From positions 1 to 40,482 of the forward strand of contig JAJCXX010000018.1 of the NCBI GenBank assembly GCA_029263195.1: a stretch of DNA of 40,482 bases. The letters are read 5' to 3'. Origin of the DNA: Acidimicrobiales bacterium (lineage in GTDB: Bacteria > Actinomycetota > Acidimicrobiia > Acidimicrobiales > Aldehydirespiratoraceae). This document shows, in pieces, positions 31,378 to 40,352 of the stretch. A program made the position numbers and the translations under genes. The notes beneath the pieces were generated by a model. The model saw only the letters and a list, made by a program, of their open reading frames with translations, made no database searches and was not told the origin of the DNA. Within the stretch, counting starts at the first letter, position 1. Each line of letters begins with the position of its first letter.

Positions 31378-33609
31378 TCAAGACACCCCCAGGGTCGCCG
31401 CGACCCGAACTGCGTCCTCCCGCTTCGAGACGCCGAGCTTGCGGTATAGCGACTGCACGTGAGTCTTGACGGTGTTGTGCGAGACGAACAGCTCGCGGCC
31501 GATCTCAGGCATTGACAGGCTTGAACTCAGCAGCTGCAGCACAGAGATCTCGCGGCCAGTCAGGGTCACATCGGGACTCACATCCTCACCGCCATGGCCG
31601 CCGCACCGGGCGGCAATGAATCCGACATCCTCGGCACGCCGACAGAGGGCGTTGGCGACGAGCCGGCGACGGTCAGCCTCCTCAGTGCGCCCGAGGTTGT
31701 CGAGAAGTTGAGCGCAAGCCACATTCAGATATGCCAAGAGGCCGGGTTCGGCCTGGATCGACGCCACCGCCAACGCTCCCTCCAGTTTGGCCAGGGCATC
31801 ATCAGGGCGGTCCTCGGCGGCCGCAAGCAGCCCGCTGGCCGCAAGCGCCGGCGCCGCAGTGGGATGTACGTAGAGACCTGCGTCGTCCATGAGAGCTTCG
31901 GCGTCGGCCACGATCGCTCCTAGTCCGTCACTCGACTTGTGTTCGGCCTCGATCAGCGCCAGATAGCCCAAGGCGAGGAGACGAGCCATGCCATTCCCGA
32001 ACCGATCAGCAACCCCGGCTGCATGGTTCAACAGTCGCGAAGCTTGATCGAACTGACCCTTCCAGAATCGACAGACCCCGGCGTAGGCCAGAGCTCGAGC
32101 CCGTCCGGGAGCGTCGGGTTCGGCCTCGAGACCCAGCGCGACTTCAGCACTGTCGCACGCATCGGAGAGCCGCCCGATGACCCGAAAGTACTGCGTCTCC
32201 ACAAGTGCCACACCGGAGGCCACCGATCCGGCCCCTGGCAGAACCGGCTCGTCGCCGGCGAAGGCGCGAGCGGCGGCCAGGGGACGACTCACGTGGTCGA
32301 GTTCGCCGGCCATGAGATTCGTCCACGCGGCCGCCAAAGCCAGCGCCGGATCATTCTCGATGCTCACTTCTGACATCCGGTCCAGCCATCCACGAACCGT
32401 CTCGAGTTGGCCCTGGTTGACCAGGCCGAGCCAGCGACGATCGATGAGCCTCGCAGCTCGCTCGTAGTCCTCGGCAAGGAGGGCATGGTCGAGCGCATCC
32501 TCGGTGGCGCCGGCTTCTTCGAGCCAAACCGCGGCACGCAGATGCAGATCGCGGATGTGTCCGCCCGGCGATGTATTGGTCAGTTGCTCACGGAGGGTCA
32601 GCGCGACGAGTTGATGATACCGATACCACGGGGTGCCCGTCTCGAGCGGTTCGAGTGGGAAACCGGATCGGGCGAGTTGAGCGAGGCGTGCGCCGCCGCC
32701 CGATTCGCTACAGACCGCGTCGGCCAGCGGCCCGCTGACTTGGTCGAGAATCGAGGTGGTCCTCACGAAGTCGATCGCACGACCGTCGCATGAGGCCAGA
32801 ACTTCTTCGAGAACGTATGAGTCGAGGTCGCGGCCCGCTTCTGCGAGGATTTGGGAGACGCTGGTGTCGCCCCTGGCCTCGATCGCGTACGCCAGCAATG
32901 CCACCATCACCGGCCAACCCTCCGTGGCCTGCTGGAGCTGCAGGGCTTCATGATCGGATGTTTCCATCCCGGAGATGCGTCTGATGACCTCTCGTATTTC
33001 ACCAACGTCGAGGGCGAGGTCGGTGGCGGTGATCTCGGTCAAGTCGCCCGCCGCGCGGAGTCGAGTCAGGTGCAGGTCAGGTTGCGATCGGCTGCTCAGA
33101 CACACTCTGAGCGTTCGTGGTGCATGCAGAAGTAAGTACCTGATGACCTCATCAACCTCGGGGCTCGCCGCGTGCTGGTAGTCATCAAGCACAACGTGCA
33201 GCGGCTGTTCTCGAGCGGCGAGACTGTTCAGCAAGGGAGTGACCCGGCTGCCCGCGCCGACGGTGCAGCTTGCACACAGAGCCGCGGCGGCCACCCGTGA
33301 AACCGGGTCATGGACCGACTGGCTCACTGCCTCAGCCAAGTGTCGCCCGAATCTGGCCGGATCGCGGTCGGCCTCATCGAGGCGAAGCCACGTTGTCTCG
33401 ATCTCGAGCGAGGAGATCCAACTCGCAAGCGAGGTGGTTTTGCCGAACCCGGCTGGGGCGACAACCGCCGTTACCGCAGTCGGCACGGACGGGAGCAGCG
33501 CCATCACCCGGTCGCGGACTACGTGATGGGGCATCGGTTCGGGCCGATCGAACTTTGTAACCAGCGGTTCCAATGCTCTATCGAAATCAGATGTCTCCAC
33601 GTAGGTCAC
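31378..33609 (-). CDS. LAL-type (MalT-like) LuxR-family transcriptional regulator
   Basis: The 743-residue protein has an N-terminal STAND/AAA ATPase with Walker A APAGFGKTTS (51-60) and a Walker B-like LHVVLDDYQHA. A long alpha-helical TPR-like sensor region follows (about 330-660). The C-terminal LuxR HTH (VTLTGREISVLQLLSSSLSM, then ELFVSHNTVKTHVQSLYRKL) completes the MalT architecture. These are ATP-dependent, signal-activated transcription activators. The start GTG 33609 precedes the family's TKFDRP motif; GTG 33600 is possible. Its convergent position beside the 25317-31356 operon makes that operon a plausible target, though this is inference; divergently it faces an ECF sigma gene. Confidence 0.92.
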   Translation of the reverse strand: MTYVETSDFDRALEPLVTKFDRPEPMPHHVVRDRVMALLPSVPTAVTAVVAPAGFGKTTSLASWISSLEIETTWLRLDEADRDPARFGRHLAEAVSQSVHDPVSRVAAAALCASCTVGAGSRVTPLLNSLAAREQPLHVVLDDYQHAASPEVDEVIRYLLLHAPRTLRVCLSSRSQPDLHLTRLRAAGDLTEITATDLALDVGEIREVIRRISGMETSDHEALQLQQATEGWPVMVALLAYAIEARGDTSVSQILAEAGRDLDSYVLEEVLASCDGRAIDFVRTTSILDQVSGPLADAVCSESGGGARLAQLARSGFPLEPLETGTPWYRYHQLVALTLREQLTNTSPGGHIRDLHLRAAVWLEEAGATEDALDHALLAEDYERAARLIDRRWLGLVNQGQLETVRGWLDRMSEVSIENDPALALAAAWTNLMAGELDHVSRPLAAARAFAGDEPVLPGAGSVASGVALVETQYFRVIGRLSDACDSAEVALGLEAEPDAPGRARALAYAGVCRFWKGQFDQASRLLNHAAGVADRFGNGMARLLALGYLALIEAEHKSSDGLGAIVADAEALMDDAGLYVHPTAAPALAASGLLAAAEDRPDDALAKLEGALAVASIQAEPGLLAYLNVACAQLLDNLGRTEEADRRRLVANALCRRAEDVGFIAARCGGHGGEDVSPDVTLTGREISVLQLLSSSLSMPEIGRELFVSHNTVKTHVQSLYRKLGVSKREDAVRVAATLGVS

Positions 33610-33748
33610 CAGTCAGTCAGACGGCCCAGCCTACAACTAGCCGCCTACGGCTACGGGAGCCACTGGACGGATGCAGATCGAGGTGAATTGTCGATCTCAC
33701 CCCGCTGAGGCGGAGCGGCCTCACCCCGTTCATGGAGAGGATCGGCCG
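33610..33748. promoter_or_regulatory. Divergent LAL/ECF-sigma region with small inverted repeats
   Basis: The 139-bp gap holds TAGCCG-CCTA-CGGCTA (33638-33653) and TGAGGC-GGAGCG-GCCTCA (33706-33723), both perfect inverted repeats, plus CTCACCCCG twice (33696-33704 and 33720-33728). The second hairpin could form in the sigma gene's 5' leader; an AGAGGA Shine-Dalgarno follows it. No clear -35/-10 pair was found. Confidence 0.35.
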
Positions 33749-34279
33749 ATGTCCGAACATCCCGAATCCTCTCCCTCCAGCGTTGATATCGACACTCTCT
33801 TCGCCGAAATGCAACCAGCGCTAATGCGAGCTGCTCGCCGATGGGCGCCGTCGGAGTCGATCGACGACGTAGTCCAGGACACCTGGATGGGTGTGCTCAA
33901 CGGGATCGACCGCTTCGAGGGTCGCTCAAAGCTCAGCACTTGGATCTTCGGGATCCTGTGGCGCCAATCCTGTCGTCAGTGGCGCAGGATCGACGCGAAG
34001 CCGACGGTCGGCATCGGCGATCACGACCTCGTCGCCGACGAGACGGGGGTGGAGCCGGGCCGAATCGCGGAGCTTCGCGACGACGTGGAACGCACCCTCG
34101 ACGCGATCGACGACCTCCCGGATCGGTACCGCGAAATCATCGTCATGCGCGACGTCCTGGATCGGCCCGCCGCGGAAGCCTGCGAGGTCATGGATCTCAC
34201 CGAAGCCAACCAGCGTGTTCTGCTTCACCGAGCACGTGGGCGGGTGCGGACGTCGCTTCCGAATCTGGTGGCCAGCTGA
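33749..34279 (+). CDS. ECF-type RNA polymerase sigma factor
   Basis: The 176-residue protein has sigma region 2 (LFAEMQPALMRAARRWAPSE, DDVVQDTWMGVLNGIDRFEG, SKLSTWIFGILWRQSCRQW) and region 4 (AIDDLPDRYREIIVMRDVLD, then AEACEVMDLTEANQRVLLHR). The ATG at 33749 has AGAGGA about 7 nt upstream and is preferred over an upstream in-frame ATG at 33671 that lies in the repeat-rich leader. The stop overlaps the DUF1622 gene (TGATG), so the two are coupled. No anti-sigma gene with a zinc finger is adjacent; the membrane partner could serve that role. Confidence 0.92.
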   Translation: MSEHPESSPSSVDIDTLFAEMQPALMRAARRWAPSESIDDVVQDTWMGVLNGIDRFEGRSKLSTWIFGILWRQSCRQWRRIDAKPTVGIGDHDLVADETGVEPGRIAELRDDVERTLDAIDDLPDRYREIIVMRDVLDRPAAEACEVMDLTEANQRVLLHRARGRVRTSLPNLVAS

Positions 34280-34701
34280 TGCCGTTCCAGATCCCTCTGG
34301 GCGTCGAGACCGCGGGCGTCGAGGACCTGTCGCGTATCGAGGAACTGTTCGAAGACGTTGGTGTCGCCTTCGACGTGGCCGGCGTGTGCGTGATCGTGCT
34401 CGGTGTCGCTATCGCCACCGGCCGATTCCTGCACCACTATGCGACGCTGGCCCATGACGGATACCCCTACCGGCGGTACAAGGTCGACCTGGGCCTCTCA
34501 CTTCTTCTGGGTCTCGAAATACTCGTCGCGGCCGACATCATCAAGACCGTTGCGGTATCGCCCAGCTTCGAGAGTCTCGGCGTACTGGGGCTCCTCGTCG
34601 CCATCCGTACCTTCTTGAGCTGGGCCCTGGAGTTGGAGATCGAAAAGCGCTGGCCATGGCAATCAGGCGATGACAAAGCGGAAGTCCGAATCGGTCGCTG
34701 A
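34279..34701 (+). CDS. DUF1622-family membrane protein
   Basis: The 140-residue protein has an amphipathic N-terminus, a first helix (AGVCVIVLGVAIATGRFL), a second (GLSLLLGLEILVAADIIKTV) and a third (LGVLGLLVAIRTFLSWALEL), ending with EIEKRWPWQ. The motifs LLLGLEILVAADIIKTV and TFLSWALELEIEKRWPW are the hallmark of DUF1622. It overlaps the ECF sigma stop by 1 bp (TGATG), so the sigma factor and membrane protein are made together. Whether it senses a signal for, or holds, the sigma factor is not known; that is inferred from the coupling only. Confidence 0.88.
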   Translation: MPFQIPLGVETAGVEDLSRIEELFEDVGVAFDVAGVCVIVLGVAIATGRFLHHYATLAHDGYPYRRYKVDLGLSLLLGLEILVAADIIKTVAVSPSFESLGVLGLLVAIRTFLSWALELEIEKRWPWQSGDDKAEVRIGR

Positions 34702-34714
34702 GGACGCTGGACTG

Positions 34715-35419
34715 CTATCGGGCGATTCGCAGGATCGACGATTCGGCGAAGGGCGGCGGCTGAGCGCCGAGATCACGCATGACCTGGGGCGGAACCGCAA
34801 TGTCGCCGAGATAGAGGTCGCCGACCTCGCGGGCGCTGCGCAGTCCCAGCTTCGGCAGGGCGAGGGTCAACGTGGCATCGGCCTCAACGGCAATGCCGGG
34901 CGTCTCGCCGGTCGTGACGTTCAGACCGCTCGGTGTGTCCAATGAGACAACAACATCCGCGGCCTGGGGCATCCGCTCGATCAGCTCGGCCGTGCGGCCG
35001 CGTGGGGCACCTCGTAGCGAGTAGCCGATCAGTGCGTCGACCGCGACATCGGCGCGTCCGGGTGCGTTGTCGGTGACACCCATGCGTCGAAGAATGTCGA
35101 GTTGGTGCCCGGGAACGCCGCCTACGTCGTCGGCGGCGCGGGTCAATACGATCGCCACTTCGACGCCAGCGTTGGCCAGGTGGCGGGCCGCGACCAGTCC
35201 CCCACCGCCATTGCCGCCGGAACCCGCGTAGACAGTCGCCGAGGCCGGTTTGAACACGTCGAGGACCAATCTCGCGAGGTTGCGGCCGGCGTTCTCCATC
35301 ATCTGAACCAACTCGATGTGAAGGTCATCGATCATGACTCGATCGACCTCAATCATCTGCTGTTCGCTCAGCCAGCCCAGCTCGTCACCGTTGATCGTCG
35401 GATACGTGTCTCGGTTCAT
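34715..35419 (-). CDS. nnrE: NAD(P)H-hydrate epimerase (YjeF N-terminal domain)
   Basis: This repair enzyme interconverts the S and R forms of damaged hydrated NAD(P)H. The 234-residue protein shows the YjeF_N landmarks MIEVDRVMID, MMENAGRNLARLVLD, YAGSGGNGGGGLVAARHL, VAVDALIGYSLRGAPRG with the catalytic Asp, and SLDTPSGLN. The usual GNNGGDG is changed to GGNGGGG, a mild deviation that could affect K+ or substrate binding. ATG 35419 is chosen because GAGG lies 4 nt upstream and the fold starts shortly after. The dehydratase domain (NnrD) that is often fused is absent. It is downstream of malic enzyme on the same strand, 29 bp away. NAD(P)H repair would suit a pyridine-nucleotide-producing neighbour. 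Confidence 0.88.
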   Translation of the reverse strand: MNRDTYPTINGDELGWLSEQQMIEVDRVMIDDLHIELVQMMENAGRNLARLVLDVFKPASATVYAGSGGNGGGGLVAARHLANAGVEVAIVLTRAADDVGGVPGHQLDILRRMGVTDNAPGRADVAVDALIGYSLRGAPRGRTAELIERMPQAADVVVSLDTPSGLNVTTGETPGIAVEADATLTLALPKLGLRSAREVGDLYLGDIAVPPQVMRDLGAQPPPFAESSILRIAR

Positions 35420-35448
35420 TTGTCCTCTTCTGATCTCTCGTAGTCGGG

Positions 35449-37128
35449 TCAGGTCGGCCGGTCGGATGGGGCCACGGTGGGATAGGAAGGCGACCAACGG
35501 TAGGTGGCGACCTTCTGGTCGATGTCCGCGCCGGACATTTCGTCGGCGAGTCCTTCTTCGACTGCGACGCGGGCGACCGCTGATGCAATGCGGCCGCTCA
35601 CCGAAGGGACCTCGTCGAGTGGCGGCAGGATTCCGCTGTTTGGTGTGAGATCACCGCAGGCGTCGGCGACCGTCGAGGACGCGGCCATCAGCATTCCGTC
35701 GCTGATCGCGGTTGCGCCCACCGCGACGGCCCCCAGACCCAGGCCAGGGAAGACGTAGACGTTGTTTGACTGGGAGATTCGGTGTGTCACACCGGCATGG
35801 ACCACATCATCGAAAGGGCTGCCGGTCGCGACAATGGCCCGACCATCGGTCCACGCCAACACATCAGCAGGCGTCGCTTCCGCTCGACTGGTCGGGTTGG
35901 ACAACGGCATGATGATCGGCCTCTCAACAGTGGCCAGCATCGAGGCCACAATCGGTTCGGTGAAGATTCCGGGCTGGCCCGTAACCCCGATCAGCACCGT
36001 GGCCTCGCTCTGGGAGACCACGGTGGCGAGATCATCGGGCCGGTCCGCTCCGGCCCAGCCGCTCACGGCGTCGAAGGGGTGGGCGAGATCCGCCTGGTGG
36101 GGTTGGAGATCAGGGCGCCGGTCATGGATGAGCCCTCTGCTGTCCAGCATGAACAGCTGACGGAGCGGCTCGCTGACGCCGTCGGCGAGCAGAGCGTCGC
36201 GGATCATGGCGGCGATCCCGGTGCCGGCCGAGCCGGCTCCTGCGATGCAGAATCGTTGCTCAGCCATCGGTGCACCACTGGACCTGACCGCGGCCCGGAT
36301 CGCGGCGAGCGCGACCGCGGCGGTCCCTTGAATGTCGTCGTTGAAACTTAGGATCCGATTTCGGTAGGTGTGGAGCAGACTCGTGGCGTGACGCTCGGCG
36401 AAATCCTCCCATTGCAAGAGCACGCCCGGGAAGCGTTTGTCGAGCGTGGTCACGAACTGCTCGACGAATGAGCTGTAGTCGGCGTCGCCGATTCTGGGGT
36501 TGCGCCAACCCAGATAGCAGCCATCGCTCAGCAGGTCGTCGTTGTTGGTTCCGACGTCGAGCATGATCGGCAGCGTTCGGGCCGGGTCGATCCCACCGAA
36601 CGCGCTGTAGAGACTCAACTTGCCAATAGGTATCGCCATACCGCCCGCGCCTTGATCGCCGAGCCCGAGCACCCGTTCGCCGTCAGTCACGACAATCACA
36701 TCCACATCGCCATCAATCGAGTCGAGCTGCGCTGTCATGCGATCACGCTGCGGATAGGACAGAAACAGGCCGCGGGCACGGCGATAGATCCGGCTGAATT
36801 GCTGGGTCGCCAGCCCCACCGTCGGGGTGTAGACGATCGGCAAGGTCGAGGTGAGGTGGTCGCGTACGAACCGGTAGAAGAGCACCTCATTGTGGTCTTG
36901 GAGAGCCCGCAGGTACACGTGGCGCTCCAAGTCATCGTGAAGGCGATCGAATTCGACCGAGGTGCGCGCCAGCTGGTCGTCGAGAGTCTCGACCCGGTCA
37001 GGCAACAGCCCGCCAATGCCGAGCTCGCTCCGCTCGGCGACGCTGAACGCCGTCGACTTGTTCAGGCGGGGTTCGGCCATGAGCGCCCGACCCCGCAGCG
37101 ATGTATCGACGGTTCGATCTGTGTGCAC
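35449..37128 (-). CDS. NAD(P)-dependent malic enzyme
   Basis: The enzyme oxidatively decarboxylates malate to pyruvate and CO2. The 559-residue length and motifs are those of the large NAD-type branch: LNKSTAFSVAERSELGIGGL, PIVYTPTVGLATQQFSR with the catalytic Tyr, VVTDGERVLGLGDQGAGG (metal-binding region), IQGTAAVALAAIRAAV and the Rossmann motif FCIAGAGSAGTGIAAMI. GTG 37128 is chosen because GGAG lies 7 nt upstream and RGRALM, at the family's usual N-terminal position, is retained; ATG 37080 would delete it. It begins an operon with NnrE. Fumarase, encoded in the opposite orientation, supplies malate in the TCA cycle. Confidence 0.93.
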   Translation of the reverse strand: MHTDRTVDTSLRGRALMAEPRLNKSTAFSVAERSELGIGGLLPDRVETLDDQLARTSVEFDRLHDDLERHVYLRALQDHNEVLFYRFVRDHLTSTLPIVYTPTVGLATQQFSRIYRRARGLFLSYPQRDRMTAQLDSIDGDVDVIVVTDGERVLGLGDQGAGGMAIPIGKLSLYSAFGGIDPARTLPIMLDVGTNNDDLLSDGCYLGWRNPRIGDADYSSFVEQFVTTLDKRFPGVLLQWEDFAERHATSLLHTYRNRILSFNDDIQGTAAVALAAIRAAVRSSGAPMAEQRFCIAGAGSAGTGIAAMIRDALLADGVSEPLRQLFMLDSRGLIHDRRPDLQPHQADLAHPFDAVSGWAGADRPDDLATVVSQSEATVLIGVTGQPGIFTEPIVASMLATVERPIIMPLSNPTSRAEATPADVLAWTDGRAIVATGSPFDDVVHAGVTHRISQSNNVYVFPGLGLGAVAVGATAISDGMLMAASSTVADACGDLTPNSGILPPLDEVPSVSGRIASAVARVAVEEGLADEMSGADIDQKVATYRWSPSYPTVAPSDRPT

Positions 37129-37193
37129 GTGAACGCTCCAGTGATTGGCCTTTACATGTTGGTTCACGAAACCCCCCGCGCGTAACACTCGAT

Positions 37194-37391
37194 ATGGATG
37201 TAACGCCGGTCGGGGTCGGTGGCACCCACCCAACGATGCCCCACGACCGTCTCGCCGTACTCAACACGATCGCTGATCAAGGACTCATCTCCCTGCACAG
37301 CCATCCCGATGCCAACGTCGCCATGCACGTCGCCGATTCCATCCGCTCCGGCGCCACGCTGGGAGCGATCACCGAGTTGCAGGCCGGCTGA
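37194..37391 (+). CDS. Possible small protein of unknown function
   Basis: The 65-residue frame from ATG 37194 has good amino-acid composition for the genome (MDVTPVGVGGTHPTMPHDRL, then SLHSHPDANVAMHVADSIRS) with His-rich stretches, but no Shine-Dalgarno or recognised domain. It lies between the divergent malic-enzyme start and a decayed PAP2 gene. It could be a genuine small protein, a remnant of decay, or chance. Confidence 0.35.
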   Translation: MDVTPVGVGGTHPTMPHDRLAVLNTIADQGLISLHSHPDANVAMHVADSIRSGATLGAITELQAG

Positions 37392-37395
37392 AATC

Positions 37396-37964
37396 GTGGG
37401 GTCTTCGCTCGCGTCGCTGAGATCCAACCGATCACTTCGGGATCTCAGCGTGCAGGTGGTGGCGGTCATGGGAGCTGCGCTTTACTTCCTGGTCCGGGGG
37501 CTCACAGAGGCCAACGCAGACGAGGCGATCGCACACGGCAGGACGCTGCTGCGCATCGAGGACGCGCTGGCCATGAACATCGAGGCCACCGGCCGGTGAT
37601 CATCTCCACCCTCGTTTGGCTCTACCGGTCGGACAACGACCGCTACCGGTTGCTTCGCAATGCGATGTACATCTCCGGCGCAATTGGACTGGTCGTGTTC
37701 GTGCTCTACCCGGTTGCGCCGCTGCGGATTCTCGGCGTCGCCTCGCCGCTGCTCATGTCCGCCGCAGTTGTCCTGACGGCGAACCACTACGTGATCGACG
37801 CCGTCGCGGGGAGCGCAGTCGCACTGGTCGGATTGGGGGTCGCCGGCAGGATTCAACCCACGCACACCGTCGCAACCTCCCCTACGGCGAGCGATGATGT
37901 CCTCGCCGACCGACGTCTCTACGGAGACCTCGTCGCCCGCACGACCGAACAGGAAGCCGCTTAG
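37396..37964 (+). pseudogene. Decayed PAP2/inositol-phosphoryltransferase-like membrane gene with two deletions
   Basis: Two fragments in different frames join into one PAP2-superfamily protein. The first (37396-37599) reads SVQVVAVMGAALYFLVRGLT and EDALAMNIEAT and ends at a premature TGA. The second (from about 37594) reads PVIISTLVWLYRSDNDRYRL, then VVFVLYPVAPLRILGVASPL and ANHYVIDAVAGSAVALVGLG. In intact relatives the helix pair before the GHWPVI-like block, and the segment between PVAP-x-R and GVASPLLM containing the PSLH catalytic motif, are present. Both are missing here, so about 20 and 60 residues have been lost. The remaining HxxxD motif (HYVID) is intact. The second fragment could start from GTG 37596 but would lack catalytic residues. 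The loss of PSLH makes phosphatase or transferase activity unlikely. Confidence 0.72.
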
Positions 37965-38000
37965 GCGCCCGCCGCGCCCCTGCCCCACCGGAGGATTTAC

Positions 38001-39389
38001 ATGCGTACGGAACGTGATTCCATGGGGGAAGTCGAGGTCCCCGACAAGGCGTTTTACGGCGCCTCCACACAACGAGCGGTCGACAACTTCGCGATTTCCC
38101 CGCTCCGCTTCAGCCGTCGCTTCATCTGGGCGCTCGGACTGGTCAAGGGGTCAGCCGCCCGCGTGGCCAAGGCGCAAGGCCACGTAGATGCCACCAGGGC
38201 CGACGCCATTGTCGCCGCCGCGGACGAGGTGCGAGACGGGATTCTCGATGATCAGTTCGTGCTCGACATCTTCCAGACCGGATCCGGGACCTCCACCAAC
38301 ACCAACGCTAACGAGGTCATCGCCAACAGAGCCAGCATCTCGATCGCAGGCGAAGACGGGGCCGAGCGAGTTCATCCCAACGACCACGTCAACTTCGGGC
38401 AGTCTTCCAACGATGTGATCCCAACCACGATCCACGTTGCCGCGGTTGCAGCACTGCACGAGGAGCTGTTACCGGCCATGGACGCGCTCGCGATGGCGCT
38501 GCGAGCCAAGTCGGTCGAGTTCGCCGACGTCGTCAAGTCCGGTCGCACTCACCTCATGGACGCCACACCGGTGATGCTCGGCCAGGAGTTCTCCGGCTAT
38601 GCCACCCAGGTCGAGAAGGGCACAGCCCGGATCGAGGCGGTGCTACCGGATCTCGAAGAACTGGCGTTGGGTGGTACCGCTGTTGGGACCGGTCTCAACT
38701 CCCCCGCTGGATTCGCGCCCGCGGTGATCGCGGACATGGCTGAGATCACCGGCCATGCATTCCGAGAGGCCGACAACCACTTCGAAGCGCAAGCAGCCAA
38801 GGATGCCGCAGTCAATACATCAGGGGCCCTCAAGACAGTCGCGGTGTCCCTGTTCAAGATCGCCAACGACATTCGATGGCTGTCGTCGGGACCCCGCACC
38901 GGCATCGCGGAGATCGCGCTACCGGCGCTGCAGCCCGGATCTTCGATCATGCCCGGCAAGGTGAACCCGGTCATGTCGGAAATGATGATGCAGGTGTGCG
39001 CCCAGGTGATCGGCAATGACACGGCCATCACCTGGGGAGGCGCCAATGGCAACTTCGAGCTCAACGTGATGATGCCCCTGATCGCACACAACCTCCTCGA
39101 GTCGATCTCGCTGCTGACCAACGCCGCCGACGCGTTCCGTCGACGATGCATCGACGGGATCGGCGCCAACGTCGATCACGCTCGTCACCTCGCGGAACGA
39201 AACATCGTTGTCGTGACTGCACTCAACCCGCACATCGGCTACGACAAGGGAGCGGCCGCGGCGAAAGAGGCGTTCGCAACCGGGCGCAACGTCGGCGAGG
39301 TGGTGATCGACAATGGCTGGCTCACACCGGATCAAGTCAACGAATTTCTCGACCTCGAGCGGATGACACAGGGAGGCGTCATCGATTGA
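38001..39389 (+). CDS. fumC: Class II fumarate hydratase
   Basis: The enzyme hydrates fumarate to malate in the TCA cycle without an iron-sulfur cluster. The 462-residue protein has all class II landmarks: TGSGTSTNTNANEVIANRA, HPNDHVNFGQSSNDVIPTTI, SGRTHLMDATPVMLGQEF and the signature GSSIMPGKVNPVMSEMM, plus a C-terminal domain (LNPHIGYDKGAAAAKEA). ATG 38001 has a clear GGAGG Shine-Dalgarno 7 nt upstream. Its 3' end overlaps that of the convergent hydrolase gene by 11 bp. Malic enzyme, which uses its product, is encoded about 0.9 kb away on the other strand. Confidence 0.97.
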   Translation: MRTERDSMGEVEVPDKAFYGASTQRAVDNFAISPLRFSRRFIWALGLVKGSAARVAKAQGHVDATRADAIVAAADEVRDGILDDQFVLDIFQTGSGTSTNTNANEVIANRASISIAGEDGAERVHPNDHVNFGQSSNDVIPTTIHVAAVAALHEELLPAMDALAMALRAKSVEFADVVKSGRTHLMDATPVMLGQEFSGYATQVEKGTARIEAVLPDLEELALGGTAVGTGLNSPAGFAPAVIADMAEITGHAFREADNHFEAQAAKDAAVNTSGALKTVAVSLFKIANDIRWLSSGPRTGIAEIALPALQPGSSIMPGKVNPVMSEMMMQVCAQVIGNDTAITWGGANGNFELNVMMPLIAHNLLESISLLTNAADAFRRRCIDGIGANVDHARHLAERNIVVVTALNPHIGYDKGAAAAKEAFATGRNVGEVVIDNGWLTPDQVNEFLDLERMTQGGVID

Positions 39390-40251
39390 TGTCGGTGTTC
39401 GCGGAAGAGAGTGGAGCGTAGAGGGCGGGACGCCGATGATTCGGGCCCCAGACCTCTCGAGCGCGGTAGGCGCGTAGTTGATCCAAATCGATGTTGGCAA
39501 TCGCCACCCCCGCCGTCTCGTCCGCCTCGACGATCGTCGGGTCTCGTGGGCTACCGCTCTCGTCGTTGACAATGCCATCGAATGCGACGCTACGACCATT
39601 GTGTTGTGGCGCTCCGTAGTTCGCCATCGCCACGGCGAACATGTTCTCGAACGAGCGGGTCCGGAGCTGCGCCATTCGATTGTCATCGATCCCGCAAGCG
39701 TTGGGGATCAACACCAGCTCGGCACCATCCAGCATGAGTAGGCGTGCCGCCTCGGGGAACTCGCGGTCGTAGCAGATCAGGGCGCCGACACGAACCGAGC
39801 CTGCTGCGGTGTCGAGATCGACGACAGGGAAATTCGTTCCAGCCTCGAGATTGCCTTCGCTGTGAAACGCGCACAGGTGCACCTTGGCGTAGCGCAGCAC
39901 CTCCTCACCGGAGCGGTCGAACAATGACATCGAATTACGGGATCCGGTGGGTGTCTGTTCCAGATACGTGACCGCAATCGCCATCTCCAGCTCTGATGCG
40001 AGTGCTCGATAGGTGCCAACCCATCGACCGGTCGCTGACTCGGCATGGGCTGCGAACCCACTCGGTTCGAGTTTCGGAGCCGGATCGCGCAGCGACTGCT
40101 TGGGGAAGGTGTAGCCGATGCTCCACATCTCCGGAAACAGCGCTAGATCGGCGCCGAGAGCCTTCGCTTCACGACACGCTTCAACACCCGCGATCAGATT
40201 CGCCTCGCGATCTGTCCCCTGGCTGACGAGCTGAAGCAGCGCTATTCGCAT
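39379..40251 (-). CDS. Carbon-nitrogen hydrolase (nitrilase superfamily)
   Basis: The 290-residue protein has the catalytic triad of nitrilase-superfamily amidases: Glu41 (LALFPEMW), Lys123 (RYAKVHLCAF) and Cys160 (ALICYDREFPEAAR). Members hydrolyse amides, carbamoyl groups or nitriles. The sequence looks most like the amidase/N-carbamoylputrescine amidase branches, but the branch cannot be settled from motifs. No signal peptide is present, so it acts in the cytoplasm. ATG 40251 starts directly at the first beta-strand (MRIALLQLVSQG). It stands alone, convergent with fumC. Confidence 0.92.
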   Translation of the reverse strand: MRIALLQLVSQGTDREANLIAGVEACREAKALGADLALFPEMWSIGYTFPKQSLRDPAPKLEPSGFAAHAESATGRWVGTYRALASELEMAIAVTYLEQTPTGSRNSMSLFDRSGEEVLRYAKVHLCAFHSEGNLEAGTNFPVVDLDTAAGSVRVGALICYDREFPEAARLLMLDGAELVLIPNACGIDDNRMAQLRTRSFENMFAVAMANYGAPQHNGRSVAFDGIVNDESGSPRDPTIVEADETAGVAIANIDLDQLRAYRAREVWGPNHRRPALYAPLSSANTDINR

Positions 40252-40352
40252 CCACCGAGACTACGACCAGACAGCACACCAGATCTTGCGCCCACACAGT
40301 CGGCCGAGAAGCCGGTCCGTCCGATTGGACGCAACACCCCAGCTCAGGAGAG

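Noticed and set aside
37164..37469. Minus-strand open frame of 101 codons
   Set aside because: It crosses the start of the PAP2 remnant and has no ribosome site or recognisable domain.
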